A stretch of DNA of 64,000 nt from Pseudactinotalea suaedae (GCF_009733815.1 NZ_WNXY01000001.1:666623-730622); one strand, 5' to 3'. Positions 18,378 through 27,226 are shown, counted from the first letter of the stretch. A program made the numbers and translations. The notes: generated by a model not told the origin, from the sequence alone.

Positions 18378-19277
18378 ATGACCGCCGTCCTGGTGGCCGG
18401 TGCCATCGCGCGCGACCTCGTGCTGCACGTCGCCGACCTCCCTGACGACGGCGGCTCGGCTGACGTGCTGTCCCGTACCGAGGTCCTGGGCGGCAAGGGC
18501 GCGAACCAGGCCGTCGGTCTGCGGCAGCTCGGCGCGGGCCGGGTCGTCCTGCTCGGCGTCACGGGCGCCGACCGGGTCGGCGAGGAGATGCTCGCCGCTG
18601 CTGCCCGCGACGGCATCGACGTCGGTCCGGTGGCGCGCCGCGGGACCACCGCGCTGCTGGTCGATGTGGTGGCCGACGGCGGGAGCCGTCGCCTCCTCGA
18701 AGACGTACCCGAGGAGTCGCTGCTGACGACGGACGACGTGCGACACCAGGTGACCCAGGGACTTCTCGACGACGTCGACGCCATCTGCCTGCAGCTGCAG
18801 CAGCCGGCCGAGTCGATGGTCGAGCTGGGCCTGGCCGGGCATGCGCGTGACGCGTTGTTGGTCGCGGACGGAGCCACGCCCGAGCGATACCGGGACGATC
18901 TGCTGGACCTGGTCGACGTCGTCCGCGCTGATGCCCGGGAGGCGTCCTCCTGGACGGACGGCGAGGTGGACGGTCTCGACTCGGCGCGCGCGGCGGCCCG
19001 GCAGATGCTTGCTTGGCGGCCGCGGCTGGTCGCGCTGGCGCTGCCGGACGGCGGGGACCTGGTGGCCTGGGAGGGCGGTGACGAGGTGCTCCCCTGGCCC
19101 GACGTCGACGTCGTCGACCCGACGGGTGGTGGTGACGCCTTCGTCGCAGGCCTGGTCACCGCTCTCCGGGCGGGGCAGAGCCCGCGCCAGGCGGGCCGGC
19201 TCGCCTCCCGCGCCGCCGCATCGACCGTGCAACGTCTGGGTGGACGGCCCGACCTGGAGGCGATCCGGGTGGGGTGA
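18378..19277 (+). CDS. PfkB-family carbohydrate kinase (ribokinase-like)
   Basis: A 299-aa sugar or nucleoside kinase. The substrate-site motif GGKGANQAVG (residues 39-48) and the PfkB signature 2 DPTGGGDAFVAG, with its catalytic Asp, are both present. The GGKGANQA form is that of ribokinases, so ribose is a reasonable but unproven substrate; no transporter lies next to it. ATG 18378 is chosen because the family N-terminus starts there; the longer open frame back to 18219 does not look like protein. Confidence 0.87.
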   Translation: MTAVLVAGAIARDLVLHVADLPDDGGSADVLSRTEVLGGKGANQAVGLRQLGAGRVVLLGVTGADRVGEEMLAAAARDGIDVGPVARRGTTALLVDVVADGGSRRLLEDVPEESLLTTDDVRHQVTQGLLDDVDAICLQLQQPAESMVELGLAGHARDALLVADGATPERYRDDLLDLVDVVRADAREASSWTDGEVDGLDSARAAARQMLAWRPRLVALALPDGGDLVAWEGGDEVLPWPDVDVVDPTGGGDAFVAGLVTALRAGQSPRQAGRLASRAAASTVQRLGGRPDLEAIRVG

Positions 19278-19314
19278 GCGCCGCGGCACGCACCCCACCG
19301 CGGCCGCGGGTCCG

Positions 19315-20328
19315 TCAGGTCGGCAGATCCGCGCGCGCGTCACGGCGCTGCAGCCGCGGCCTGTCCCAGAGCCAGGTGAGACCGCGTGCCAGCCGGTGCA
19401 CCGCCAGCGAGACCAGCACCGCGAGCACCGTCAGCAGCACGGGCAGGGCGAGGTTGAACACCCGCCACGCGGCCACCTGGGCAGCGACGGGAGCGAGAAG
19501 CAGGCACACGCCCAGGATCACGTAGAAGTGCAGGAGGTAGACCCCGAGCGTGCGCCGGCCCAGCGCCCGGAGCCAGTCCAGCGCGGCGACACGGCTCAGC
19601 GTGACCGCGAGGGCACACCCGCCCAGCACGGCCAACGCCGCCAGCGTGAGCCGAACGAACGGTGCACCGATCACGCCGTGCGCGGCGACCAGCGCCGCGG
19701 CGCCCCCGTAGAGCCCGAGCGCCAGGAGCGGGTGCCACCACCGCACCCGCGGCGCGAGCGCGCACACGCCAGGCCCGAGGTGCACCGCGACCAGGAACCA
19801 CACGAAGCCCCGACCCATGCGGTCGACCGCACCGTTGGCGGCGTCGAGCAGGCCGACGTCGAACGCCACCGCGAGCAGGGCGGCGAGGCTGATCTGGACC
19901 GCCACCGGAAGCCGGCGCAGACCCCAGGCCGCCAGCAGGTACAGCGCCAGTGCGTACACGTACCAGGTGTTCTGGTTCGGTGAGACGAGCATGAGGAGGA
20001 GCTCTTCCGGCCGCTGGCTCACCCTGCTGGTGCCCAGCGGCGGCGCCGCGTAGAAGACCGCGAACCAGAGCACGCTCCAGAGGACGAACAGCCACAGCAG
20101 TCGCGCCACCCGGGTCCGCCACAGCTCGCGCAGCGATCGCCGCAGCACCGGCGCCGCGAACAACCCCGAGGTGAAGAAGAACAACGGCATCCGGAACGTG
20201 TCGAGCAGCGCCGCGAAGCCTCGCCAGTCCTGCACCAGCCCGAGGTTGGCCGGGAACACGACGGCGTGGAACCCCACCACGAGGACGATCGCGATCCCCT
20301 TCGCGACGTCGACCCAGTCCTCCCGCAC
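19315..20328 (-). CDS. Acyltransferase 3 family membrane protein
   Basis: A 337-aa protein with about ten transmembrane helices. The N-terminus RVDVAKG-like motif (here WVDVAKGIAIVLVVGFH) carries the conserved His of the family, followed by FRMPLFFFTSGLF. Acyltransferase-3 proteins move acyl groups onto extracytoplasmic sugars or lipids. It is divergent from the polysaccharide-like operon beginning at 20456 and might modify the same product, but that is only proximity. The start is GTG at 20328. Confidence 0.88.
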   Translation of the reverse strand: MREDWVDVAKGIAIVLVVGFHAVVFPANLGLVQDWRGFAALLDTFRMPLFFFTSGLFAAPVLRRSLRELWRTRVARLLWLFVLWSVLWFAVFYAAPPLGTSRVSQRPEELLLMLVSPNQNTWYVYALALYLLAAWGLRRLPVAVQISLAALLAVAFDVGLLDAANGAVDRMGRGFVWFLVAVHLGPGVCALAPRVRWWHPLLALGLYGGAAALVAAHGVIGAPFVRLTLAALAVLGGCALAVTLSRVAALDWLRALGRRTLGVYLLHFYVILGVCLLLAPVAAQVAAWRVFNLALPVLLTVLAVLVSLAVHRLARGLTWLWDRPRLQRRDARADLPT

Positions 20329-20455
20329 GTCGGCAGCATGCCAGCCCCTGCTGGCGCGCCGCGCCTCACTCGGCGTGCCGCCTCTCTACGGTGGCTTTGC
20401 GATGGCTATAGGGTCTCAAGAAGACAGTCTTTCCACCTGTCGTCGGGGGATCTAC

Positions 20456-21625
20456 GTGAGCGGTGAGCAACAAGCGGTGTGGCTCGGTGACGAGCGCGAC
20501 GTGCGGGTCGACGAATCCGTCGTGCAGCAGCTCCTCGACCCACCCCGACGCCGGGTGCTGCTGCTGGGCGACCTGACCTCCGACATCGCACCCGTCCTCG
20601 AGGACCTCGGCTGCGATCACGTGCAGACCGCACCGGAGACCGTGGTCGAGACCGCCCTCGCCATGGGCGCCATCAATGCCGCACTCGTCGACCCGGCGCT
20701 CCTGGCGACCGATCGCACCATGCACGCCGTCGCCGACCTTCGCGCCCTGTACCCGCAGATGCGCGTGCTCCTGGCCGGAGCCCCGCACGAGCTGCCCGCG
20801 GAGCTGCTCGTGCAAGCGATCCGCGGCGGCCTTCACGACATCATCGACCCCACCGACCGCGAAGGCCTGCGGGGTGCGCTCCAGACGTGCCTGCTGCGTT
20901 CCGAGCAGGAGGCGGAGCGGGTGCTGGCGATCGGAGCCCATCCGGACGACGTCGAGATCGGGTCCGCGGGAGCTCTCCTCGAGCACCGGCGCAGAGGCGA
21001 CCACGTCGCGGTGCTCACCCTCAGCCGCGGTGACGTCGGGGGCGACCGGAACGCGCGCGTGGGCGAGTCGGTGACCGCGGCCACCCAGATCGGGGCGCGA
21101 CTGCTGCTGGCCGATCTGCCCGACACCCAGATCGACCAGGGGATCGACACCATCCGCCTCATCGAAGCCGTGGTCGGCGCGCTGAAGCCGACCGTGGTCT
21201 ACGTGCACTCACGGCACGACAACCATCAGGACCACCGAGCCGTCAACACCGCGACGATGAGCGCCACCCGATCGGTGGCGCAGGTCTTCGCCTATCAGTC
21301 GCCGTCGGCGACGAACGAGTTCTCCCCCACACGGTTCGTGCCCATCGATGCCGTGGTCACGCGCAAGGTCGACGTCCTGTCGAGCTTCGCCAGCCAGAGC
21401 GAGCGCACCTATCTCGAACCCGAGCTCATCGTGGCGGGTGCCCGCTACTGGGCGCGGCACCTGGCCCCGCTCGCGAGGTACGCGGAACCGTTCGAGGTGA
21501 TCCGCAGCTTCATCCCCCGCCGTGCCGCCCTGAGTGCTCCCGCCCAGACCGTGCTGAGCTCGCCGGGGCCCGTGGCGCCCATGGCCCTGAGCGCCTCGCA
21601 TGCGTTCGCGGGAGAGTCCGCATGA
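20456..21625 (+). CDS. PIG-L family deacetylase with an N-terminal degenerate receiver domain
   Basis: A 389-aa protein in two parts. Residues 32-145 look like a response-regulator receiver that has lost its site: RVLLLGD, ALVDP (D79) and RVLLAGA mark the strands, but the acidic pair and the conserved Lys are absent. Residues 146-370 are a PIG-L/LmbE Zn-dependent deacetylase with AHPDD (151-155) and HSRHDNHQDH (241-250). Relatives (MshB, BshB) deacetylate GlcNAc-type sugars. The GTG at 20456 has GGGGGA five bases upstream; an ATG at 20402 is in frame but lacks this. It is the first gene of a seven-gene overlapping operon. Confidence 0.85.
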   Translation: MSGEQQAVWLGDERDVRVDESVVQQLLDPPRRRVLLLGDLTSDIAPVLEDLGCDHVQTAPETVVETALAMGAINAALVDPALLATDRTMHAVADLRALYPQMRVLLAGAPHELPAELLVQAIRGGLHDIIDPTDREGLRGALQTCLLRSEQEAERVLAIGAHPDDVEIGSAGALLEHRRRGDHVAVLTLSRGDVGGDRNARVGESVTAATQIGARLLLADLPDTQIDQGIDTIRLIEAVVGALKPTVVYVHSRHDNHQDHRAVNTATMSATRSVAQVFAYQSPSATNEFSPTRFVPIDAVVTRKVDVLSSFASQSERTYLEPELIVAGARYWARHLAPLARYAEPFEVIRSFIPRRAALSAPAQTVLSSPGPVAPMALSASHAFAGESA

Positions 21626-22638
21626 GCCACGCCTCGCAGCCCTGCGTGCTGATCACCGGTGCCGGCGGCGCGGCCGCTGTCACCCTGATCACCTCGCTGG
21701 CGCCCAGCTACCGGGTGATCGCCGGCGACATCGACCCGTTGGCGGCCGGTCTCTACCTCGTGCCGGCGGCGCAGCGCGTCCTGCTCCCCCTCGGCGACGA
21801 CCCCGCGTTCGCCGATGTCCTGCTGGAGGTCGCACGTCGGTGCCACGCCGACCTGGTGATCCCCACCGTCGACGTCGAGCTGCCGGTGGTGGCCGCGAAG
21901 GTCGGCGACTTCGAGAGGGCCGGCGTCGCCGTCCTCGTCGAGTCCTCGCAGACGCTCGAACGCTGCCAGGACAAGCTGACCCTCGTCGGTCTCTGCCAGG
22001 GGTCGGTGCGCGTCCCCCGCACGGTCCTGCTGGAGCGGACGACCAGCGTCGACGAGCTCGAGCGCCTGGGTCTGCCCTTCATCGTCAAGCCGCGGCTCGG
22101 TGCCGGCGGGCGGGGCTTCGCCGTCATCTCCTCGAGCGAGGACCTGCACGGCGTCCCCAGGGACGGCACCATGCTCGCGCAGGAGCACCTTCCCGGGGAG
22201 GAGTTCTCGATCGACGTGCTCGCGCGGCCTGACGGGCACGTCGTCGCCGCGGTGCCCCGACGACGGGACAAGGTCGACTCCGGGATCGCCGTCGCCGGTC
22301 GCACGGTGCGCGACCCCGAGCTGGAGGACTTCGGACGCTCGGTCGCTCGTCTCATCGGTGCGACCGGCGTGGTCAACGTCCAGGCCCGGCGCGCCGTCGA
22401 CGGCACACCGGCGCTGCTGGAGGTCAACGCCCGCTTCCCGGGCACGATGGCACTGACGCAGGCGGCTGGTGTGGACATGCCCGTCCTCGCCGCCCGCGCT
22501 GCGCTGGGGCACCCCCTCCCCGACCACCTCGACTTCGAGGAGGTGGCCGTCGTGCGGCACCTCGCCGACGTCACGGTTCCCCTCGCCGAGTACACGACGG
22601 TGCGTGACGGACGCACGCACCCCGGGCTCGACGCATGA
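21622..22638 (+). CDS. ATP-grasp domain carboxylate-amine ligase
   Basis: A 338-aa ATP-grasp enzyme like the carbamoyl-phosphate synthetase large-subunit and PylC group. A Rossmann-type preATP-grasp region opens LITGAGGAAAV. ATP contacts include K118 and K146 (PFIVKP), the glycine-rich GAGGRGF loop, and the Mg ligands E247 and N249 in LLEVNARFPGT. These enzymes join a carboxylate to an amine through an acyl phosphate. The ATG overlaps the deacetylase stop (ATGA). Making an amine with PIG-L and then capping it would resemble mycothiol assembly; that is inference. Confidence 0.83.
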   Translation: MSHASQPCVLITGAGGAAAVTLITSLAPSYRVIAGDIDPLAAGLYLVPAAQRVLLPLGDDPAFADVLLEVARRCHADLVIPTVDVELPVVAAKVGDFERAGVAVLVESSQTLERCQDKLTLVGLCQGSVRVPRTVLLERTTSVDELERLGLPFIVKPRLGAGGRGFAVISSSEDLHGVPRDGTMLAQEHLPGEEFSIDVLARPDGHVVAAVPRRRDKVDSGIAVAGRTVRDPELEDFGRSVARLIGATGVVNVQARRAVDGTPALLEVNARFPGTMALTQAAGVDMPVLAARAALGHPLPDHLDFEEVAVVRHLADVTVPLAEYTTVRDGRTHPGLDA

Positions 22639-23345
22639 TCCTGGACCGGACCGCCGACTGGCACACCCACTCCAGCCTCACCGACGGCGCCGACACGTGG
22701 GAGGACATGGCGGCAGCGGCATCCATGGCCGGCCTGCACACCCTCGGAGCCTCCGATCACGTCCGGCGCGAGACCAGCTGGCTCCCCGAGTACGTCGCCC
22801 AGATCCGTGCCCTGGACCGACGCGTCGACCTGCGGGTGATGTGCGGCGTCGAGGCCAAGATCCTGGATTCCTCCGGCCGCCTCGACATCCCTGCGGCAGC
22901 TCCGCCCCTCGACTACGTGCTGGTGGCCGACCACCAGTTCCCGGCAGCCGACGGACCGCAGCACCCGAGCGCCGTGAGGGCGCGGATCGAGGCCGACCCG
23001 GCGACGGCGCGCGACGTCGTCGACACGTTGGTCACCGCCATCTGCAAGGCGGTCGCCCTCTCCCCGGCGCCCGCTGTCGTCGCCCACCTGTTCAGCATCG
23101 TGCCGAAGGTGGGCCTCGGTGAGGACGCCATCAGCGACGAGCACGTGCACGCGCTGGCGGCTGCCTGCGTGGCCGCCGGTGCGGCCGTCGAGATCAACGA
23201 GAAGTGGCGTTGCCCGGGTGCGGCCGTGGTGCAGGGCCTCGTCGATCGCGGTGTGCGCATCGTGGCAGGCAGCGACGCCCACCGAGCGGGCGACGTCGGT
23301 CGCTGGGTCTATCTCGACGAGCTGGAGTCGAGGATCCTGCCGTGA
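22635..23345 (+). CDS. PHP-domain phosphoesterase
   Basis: A 236-aa polymerase-and-histidinol-phosphatase domain protein. Metal ligands are visible as DWHTHS (H10, H12), SDH (D41, H42), a Glu in MCGVEAKI, a His in VAHLFS and the C-terminal SDAHRAGDVG. Single-domain PHP proteins hydrolyse phosphomonoesters. It overlaps the ATP-grasp gene by four bases and the GT2 gene by four bases, so it is probably made in step with them and may process a phosphorylated intermediate. Confidence 0.85.
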   Translation: MILDRTADWHTHSSLTDGADTWEDMAAAASMAGLHTLGASDHVRRETSWLPEYVAQIRALDRRVDLRVMCGVEAKILDSSGRLDIPAAAPPLDYVLVADHQFPAADGPQHPSAVRARIEADPATARDVVDTLVTAICKAVALSPAPAVVAHLFSIVPKVGLGEDAISDEHVHALAAACVAAGAAVEINEKWRCPGAAVVQGLVDRGVRIVAGSDAHRAGDVGRWVYLDELESRILP

Positions 23346-24844
23346 GTGCGACGCTGCCGACCGGACCGCTCGGCTGGGTCCTCAGCATCATCGTCCTGCT
23401 CGGCGCCGTCCCCATGCTGGTCTCCGCCAGCGGTCACGTCATGGCCGGTCTCCACCGTGTCCGGGACAACTACGGGCGCGCCGACAGCGCCTACCAGCCG
23501 CGGGTCGCCGTCATCATCCCCGCGTGGAACGAGGGCGCCGTCCTCGAGCACTCGATCGACCGGATGATGGCGCTGGACTATCCCAGCGAGCGGCTGCGCC
23601 TGGTCGTCGTCGACGACGCCAGCACCGACGACACCCCGCTGATCGCCCAGGAGGCTGCGCGGCGCTATCCCGGACGCGTGGTGCACCTGCGCCGTGAGCA
23701 GGGCGGGCAGGGGAAGGCACACACCCTCAACCACGGGCTGGCGCACGTGCTCGCCGACGACTGGGCCGAAGCCGTTCTCATCACCGACGCCGACGTGGTC
23801 TTCACGCCGACGGCGATCGGCCGCATGGGTCGCCACCTGGCGGACCCGGGCGTGGGAGCGGTGATGGGCTTCATCCGCGAGGCGAGCGAGCCCGCGCACT
23901 GGGTCGGTCGGTACATCGGCTTCGAGTACGCGACAGCCCAGCTCGCGATGCGACGGGCGCAGAACGTCGCCGGCGTGCAGGGCTGCCTCGCCGGGGGCGC
24001 CCAGATGCTGAGCCGCGCCAACCTCGAAGCGATCGGCGGCCGCATCGACACCACCACGCTCGCCGAGGACACGGTGACGACGATGCAGACCCAGCTGGGC
24101 GGGCGCCGGGTCGTGTTCGACCCCAACGCCGAGTGCTGGGCCGAGGAGCCCGCGAGCCTGGTGGCGCTGTGGAAGCAGCGGCTGCGGTGGGCACGCGGGA
24201 ACCTTCAGGTGACCCGACGCTTCCGCTCGGTCTTCTTCCGCCCCTCGAGCGACCACCACCTGGGGAACTGGTGGTTCGGGACGATGTGGTTCAGCACGCT
24301 GTACCTGCCCGCCTTCATGATCCTGGCGTCGGTGGCGCTGGTGCTGCTCTGGTTCGTCGACCAGGGTCCGGCCCTCCTCGCGTTCGAGCTCTACTGGGGC
24401 CTGAGCGCGCTGCTGTTCATCTTCGGGAACACGTTCGTGCTGCTGCTCGACCGTCGGGTCGCCTACCAGAGCTGGCTGGCCGCGCTGACGTTCCCTGGCC
24501 TGGTGAACCTCCTCGTGCTCGCGGTCGTGCTCGCTCCTCGTCCCATGGACGCTCTCGCCGGCGAGGTGATGCCGGTGCTGGGGATCACGTGGGACGACCG
24601 TGCCCGCGCGGTCGCCGTGCTGCTGGCGTACGTGTGGACCGGCGCGGCGATGCTCGCCGGCTGGCTGGTGTACCGAGCCGATAGGATCTCGTGGCTGCGT
24701 CCGGTCGTACCCGCGCTGGTGCTGGTCGTCGGATTCGGACCCGTCCTGTGCGCTGTCAGCATCGCCGCCTACGTCGCCGAGGCGCGCGGCGCCGCCTCGA
24801 CCTGGGACAAGACCGAGAAGACGGGAAAGGTGCGCACCTCATGA
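23342..24844 (+). CDS. Processive-type family 2 glycosyltransferase (membrane)
   Basis: A 500-aa membrane GT2 like hyaluronan, cellulose and PNAG synthases. One N-terminal helix (residues 10-30) precedes the catalytic domain with VVVDDAS (D91, D92), TDAD (148-151), ED (E242, D243) and the processive QRLRW motif (279-283), then five or so helices to the C-terminus and a cytoplasmic tail TWDKTEKTG. It probably polymerises and exports a beta-linked glycan from a UDP-sugar. GTG 23342 overlaps the PHP stop. No PilZ domain is seen, so c-di-GMP control is not indicated. Confidence 0.88.
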   Translation: MSATLPTGPLGWVLSIIVLLGAVPMLVSASGHVMAGLHRVRDNYGRADSAYQPRVAVIIPAWNEGAVLEHSIDRMMALDYPSERLRLVVVDDASTDDTPLIAQEAARRYPGRVVHLRREQGGQGKAHTLNHGLAHVLADDWAEAVLITDADVVFTPTAIGRMGRHLADPGVGAVMGFIREASEPAHWVGRYIGFEYATAQLAMRRAQNVAGVQGCLAGGAQMLSRANLEAIGGRIDTTTLAEDTVTTMQTQLGGRRVVFDPNAECWAEEPASLVALWKQRLRWARGNLQVTRRFRSVFFRPSSDHHLGNWWFGTMWFSTLYLPAFMILASVALVLLWFVDQGPALLAFELYWGLSALLFIFGNTFVLLLDRRVAYQSWLAALTFPGLVNLLVLAVVLAPRPMDALAGEVMPVLGITWDDRARAVAVLLAYVWTGAAMLAGWLVYRADRISWLRPVVPALVLVVGFGPVLCAVSIAAYVAEARGAASTWDKTEKTGKVRTS

Positions 24845-24990
24845 GCGGTACCCCTGCCCACCACGGGCGCCAGCACCTCGACCTCCTCACGCACGACCGG
24901 CGTCGGGAGCAGTCGGTGCTGTGGCGGCTCGTGCTGGCCGGCGTCGTGACCACCGCCGTCGCGGTCGCTCGAGCGTGGTGGTGGGTGTGA
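24841..24990 (+). CDS. Small single-pass membrane protein (49 aa)
   Basis: A 49-codon gene starts at ATG 24841, overlapping the GT2 stop (ATGA), and its stop at 24988-24990 overlaps the next start. A basic, His-containing N-terminus (HHGRQHLDLLTHDRRREQ) is followed by one hydrophobic segment LWRLVLAGVVTTAVAVARAW near the C-terminus. I know no homologue. Its place directly after the synthase suggests an accessory subunit, like small partners of other exopolysaccharide synthases. Overlap with starts on both sides is the main evidence that it is translated. Confidence 0.65.
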   Translation: MSGTPAHHGRQHLDLLTHDRRREQSVLWRLVLAGVVTTAVAVARAWWWV

Positions 24991-26477
24991 TGGGCGGACG
25001 AGCCTCGATGATCGCGCTGACCGTGCTCATGGCCGGGACCATGGTCGCCATGGCCACCCGGCCGGCCGCGGCGGACCCGGGAGATGCGGCGTCGGGCGCG
25101 CCGGCGGTGTCCGAGACGTGGGACTGGGTGCTGGGCCAGCTCGCCACCGGCACCCCGGTGACCAGCACCTCGACGGTCGAGCCCGACCAGGCCTACCCTC
25201 CGGCGTGGACCGGACCCGTGAGCGGATCGGTCACGCTCTCCGGACTTCCCACCCCGCCCGCCCTTCAGGACCTCCAGATCGAGGCGTTGGTGGTCACCGA
25301 CCGCGCCTACTCGATCGCGGTCGCACCCGTCGAGGCCGACGGCGCCTTCACCTTTCCCTGGAGCCACCCCGGTACCAAGGTCTTCCGTCTCGTCGACCAG
25401 GCCACCGGCGACGTGCTGGCCGAGCACGCCCCGAGCCACGGTCTGGTGCGCTCCTACGACGTGCCGGAGGGGCACCACCTGCACGGCCGCGCCTTCTCCT
25501 ACGACCAGGCGCTCACCTTGGTGACGGCTCTCTCGCTCGGCGAGCTCGCGGTGGCCGACCGGCTCGCCGCGGGCCTGCTCAGCCTGCAGACCGACGGCGG
25601 TCCGCAGGACGGCGGGTTCGTCACCTCGGCAGCCGCGCTGTATCCCGAAGGTGCGGTGCCCGAGTACCGGACCGGCAACCATGCCCTCGCCACCTACGCC
25701 TTGCTGCGGTACCTGCGCGACGGGTCGCCCGATGCCGCAGCGCGGGCACAGGCGCTGGACGGGGCCGAGCGCGGCCTGGACTGGCTCCTCGCCCGGCAGG
25801 CCGTGGACGGTCCGCTCGCGGGGCTGGTCCGCGGCGGCTACGGCTGGTACGCCAACGGTGGTTTCGACCCCAGCTATCAGCTTCCGTGGGCCTCGACCGA
25901 GCACAACGTCGACGCGTGGCACACCTTGCGCCTTGCCGAGGAGGTGCTCGGGCACGCCGGCGCGGCCGGTGCCGTGCCGGTGCTGCACGACGCCATCCTC
26001 GAACGGCTGTGGAGCAGCGAGGAGGGCCGGTTCTGGCAGGGCCGCTCCCCCGACGGTCCCGACCCCGGCCACGCGCTGGACGTCAGCTCCTGGGGTGCGA
26101 TCTTCCTGCAGGCCGCCGGGCACCAGGCGCAGGCGGCTCAGGCGATGGCGAACATCGGGTGGTACGCCTCCACCCACGCCGGGGCCAGCGGCTTCGCCCC
26201 GGTGCCGTTCCCGGCGGAGCCCATCGTCTGGGTCGAGGGCACCGCAGGTGTCGCGCTCGCCCAGCTGCGCCTGGGCCAGGACCCGGCACCGACGCTCGCC
26301 GCGCTCGCGCCTGCGGCGACCGACGGCGTCTACCCGGGCGCCACGCGCGACGACGAGTGGTTGTCGATGACGTCCGCGCCCGCCGTCGGCGGGGCGACCT
26401 GGGTGCTGCTGGTCCGGCAGGCCATCGCAGGACTGCCATCGATCTGGGATCTCAGCGACGACGAAGGAAGAGCATGA
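24990..26477 (+). CDS. Secreted alpha-helical barrel-like protein, possible glycan-active enzyme
   Basis: A 495-aa protein with a Sec signal peptide (hydrophobic core IALTVLMAGTMVAMA, cleavage near residue 28 after AAA). A beta-rich section (residues 60-150) is followed by repeated helical segments with conserved aromatic pieces: GGYGWYANGGFDPSYQ, STEHNVDAWHTLRLAEE and SSWGAIFL. This resembles six-hairpin ((alpha/alpha)6) glycosidases, lyases or epimerases; STEHNVDAWH could hold catalytic acids. I cannot assign a family. As the secreted member of the operon it probably trims or modifies the exported glycan. Overlaps: TGATG with the small gene, ATGA with the next. Confidence 0.7.
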   Translation: MGGRASMIALTVLMAGTMVAMATRPAAADPGDAASGAPAVSETWDWVLGQLATGTPVTSTSTVEPDQAYPPAWTGPVSGSVTLSGLPTPPALQDLQIEALVVTDRAYSIAVAPVEADGAFTFPWSHPGTKVFRLVDQATGDVLAEHAPSHGLVRSYDVPEGHHLHGRAFSYDQALTLVTALSLGELAVADRLAAGLLSLQTDGGPQDGGFVTSAAALYPEGAVPEYRTGNHALATYALLRYLRDGSPDAAARAQALDGAERGLDWLLARQAVDGPLAGLVRGGYGWYANGGFDPSYQLPWASTEHNVDAWHTLRLAEEVLGHAGAAGAVPVLHDAILERLWSSEEGRFWQGRSPDGPDPGHALDVSSWGAIFLQAAGHQAQAAQAMANIGWYASTHAGASGFAPVPFPAEPIVWVEGTAGVALAQLRLGQDPAPTLAALAPAATDGVYPGATRDDEWLSMTSAPAVGGATWVLLVRQAIAGLPSIWDLSDDEGRA

Positions 26478-27226
26478 CCTGGAGCCAACCGCGGGGTTAC
26501 CGCCTGCCCGGGACGGTCAGCCTGCCCCTCATGAGCATGGCGCTCGAGCGCTACGCCTGGCCGACATGGCGAACCGAGGCGGTGCGGACGCTGGCGGCGG
26601 TCGCCGACACCCTCCTCCAGGGTCGCGACGACCAGGAGGCCGTGCTGCGGCGCCTCTCGCACGGGCAGCTCGGCCTCGAGGACCTCGTGGTGAGCCGCGC
26701 TCAGGGTGGCGGCATCCTGCTGCGCGCCGCGGAGTTCCTGGACGTCGCCCATGTCTTCATCCACCGTGCCTCGGCGGTGCCGCTGCCGAGCACGCTCGAC
26801 CTGCGCTGCACCGCCCGCTTCATGGACGACCCCGGTGATCGGGACAGCCGCTGGATCTATGTGCTGCTCAGCACCGAGCGCTCCAGCATGGAGATCATGT
26901 TCGGGGGTCTGCGCGACGTGGAGAGCTATCCGGTGCCCGCGCCCGCCGACGTGACCGACGACCCGGAGGCGGCCGAGCGCGCGGAGATCTGGGCACGGGT
27001 GCTGCAGCGGTACAAGTCGTTCTCACCCCCGTCGATCCTCGCCCCCGACCTGCACCTGACGCTGGACCTGATCGAGGCCCTGGGCGCCGGAGACCGCGAC
27101 GACGGGCTCAGCTCCTACAGCAGGGTCACGATCGCCGAGGTCGTCGCCGAGGTGGCGCTGCGGCAGGGTGACAAGGCGCCGGACGACCTGCGTGCGCAGC
27201 TCGTGGCGCCCCAGACCTCGGACTGA
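26474..27226 (+). CDS. Uncharacterised cytoplasmic protein closing the glycan operon
   Basis: A 250-aa soluble protein I do not recognise. No signal peptide or transmembrane segment is visible. The N-terminal half has a mixed helical part (QEAVLRRLSHGQLGLEDLVV) and a beta-rich core (STLDLRCTARFMDD, RWIYVLLSTERSSMEIMFGG); the C-terminal third is helical and acidic. It starts four bases before the end of the secreted protein gene (ATGA) and ends the operon. A regulatory role is possible, without direct evidence. Confidence 0.6.
   Translation: MTWSQPRGYRLPGTVSLPLMSMALERYAWPTWRTEAVRTLAAVADTLLQGRDDQEAVLRRLSHGQLGLEDLVVSRAQGGGILLRAAEFLDVAHVFIHRASAVPLPSTLDLRCTARFMDDPGDRDSRWIYVLLSTERSSMEIMFGGLRDVESYPVPAPADVTDDPEAAERAEIWARVLQRYKSFSPPSILAPDLHLTLDLIEALGAGDRDDGLSSYSRVTIAEVVAEVALRQGDKAPDDLRAQLVAPQTSD

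Noticed and set aside
20421..20431. 11-base palindrome AAGACAGTCTT upstream of the glycan operon
   Set aside because: Short palindromes are expected by chance and I see no second copy or promoter around it, so an operator call is not supported.
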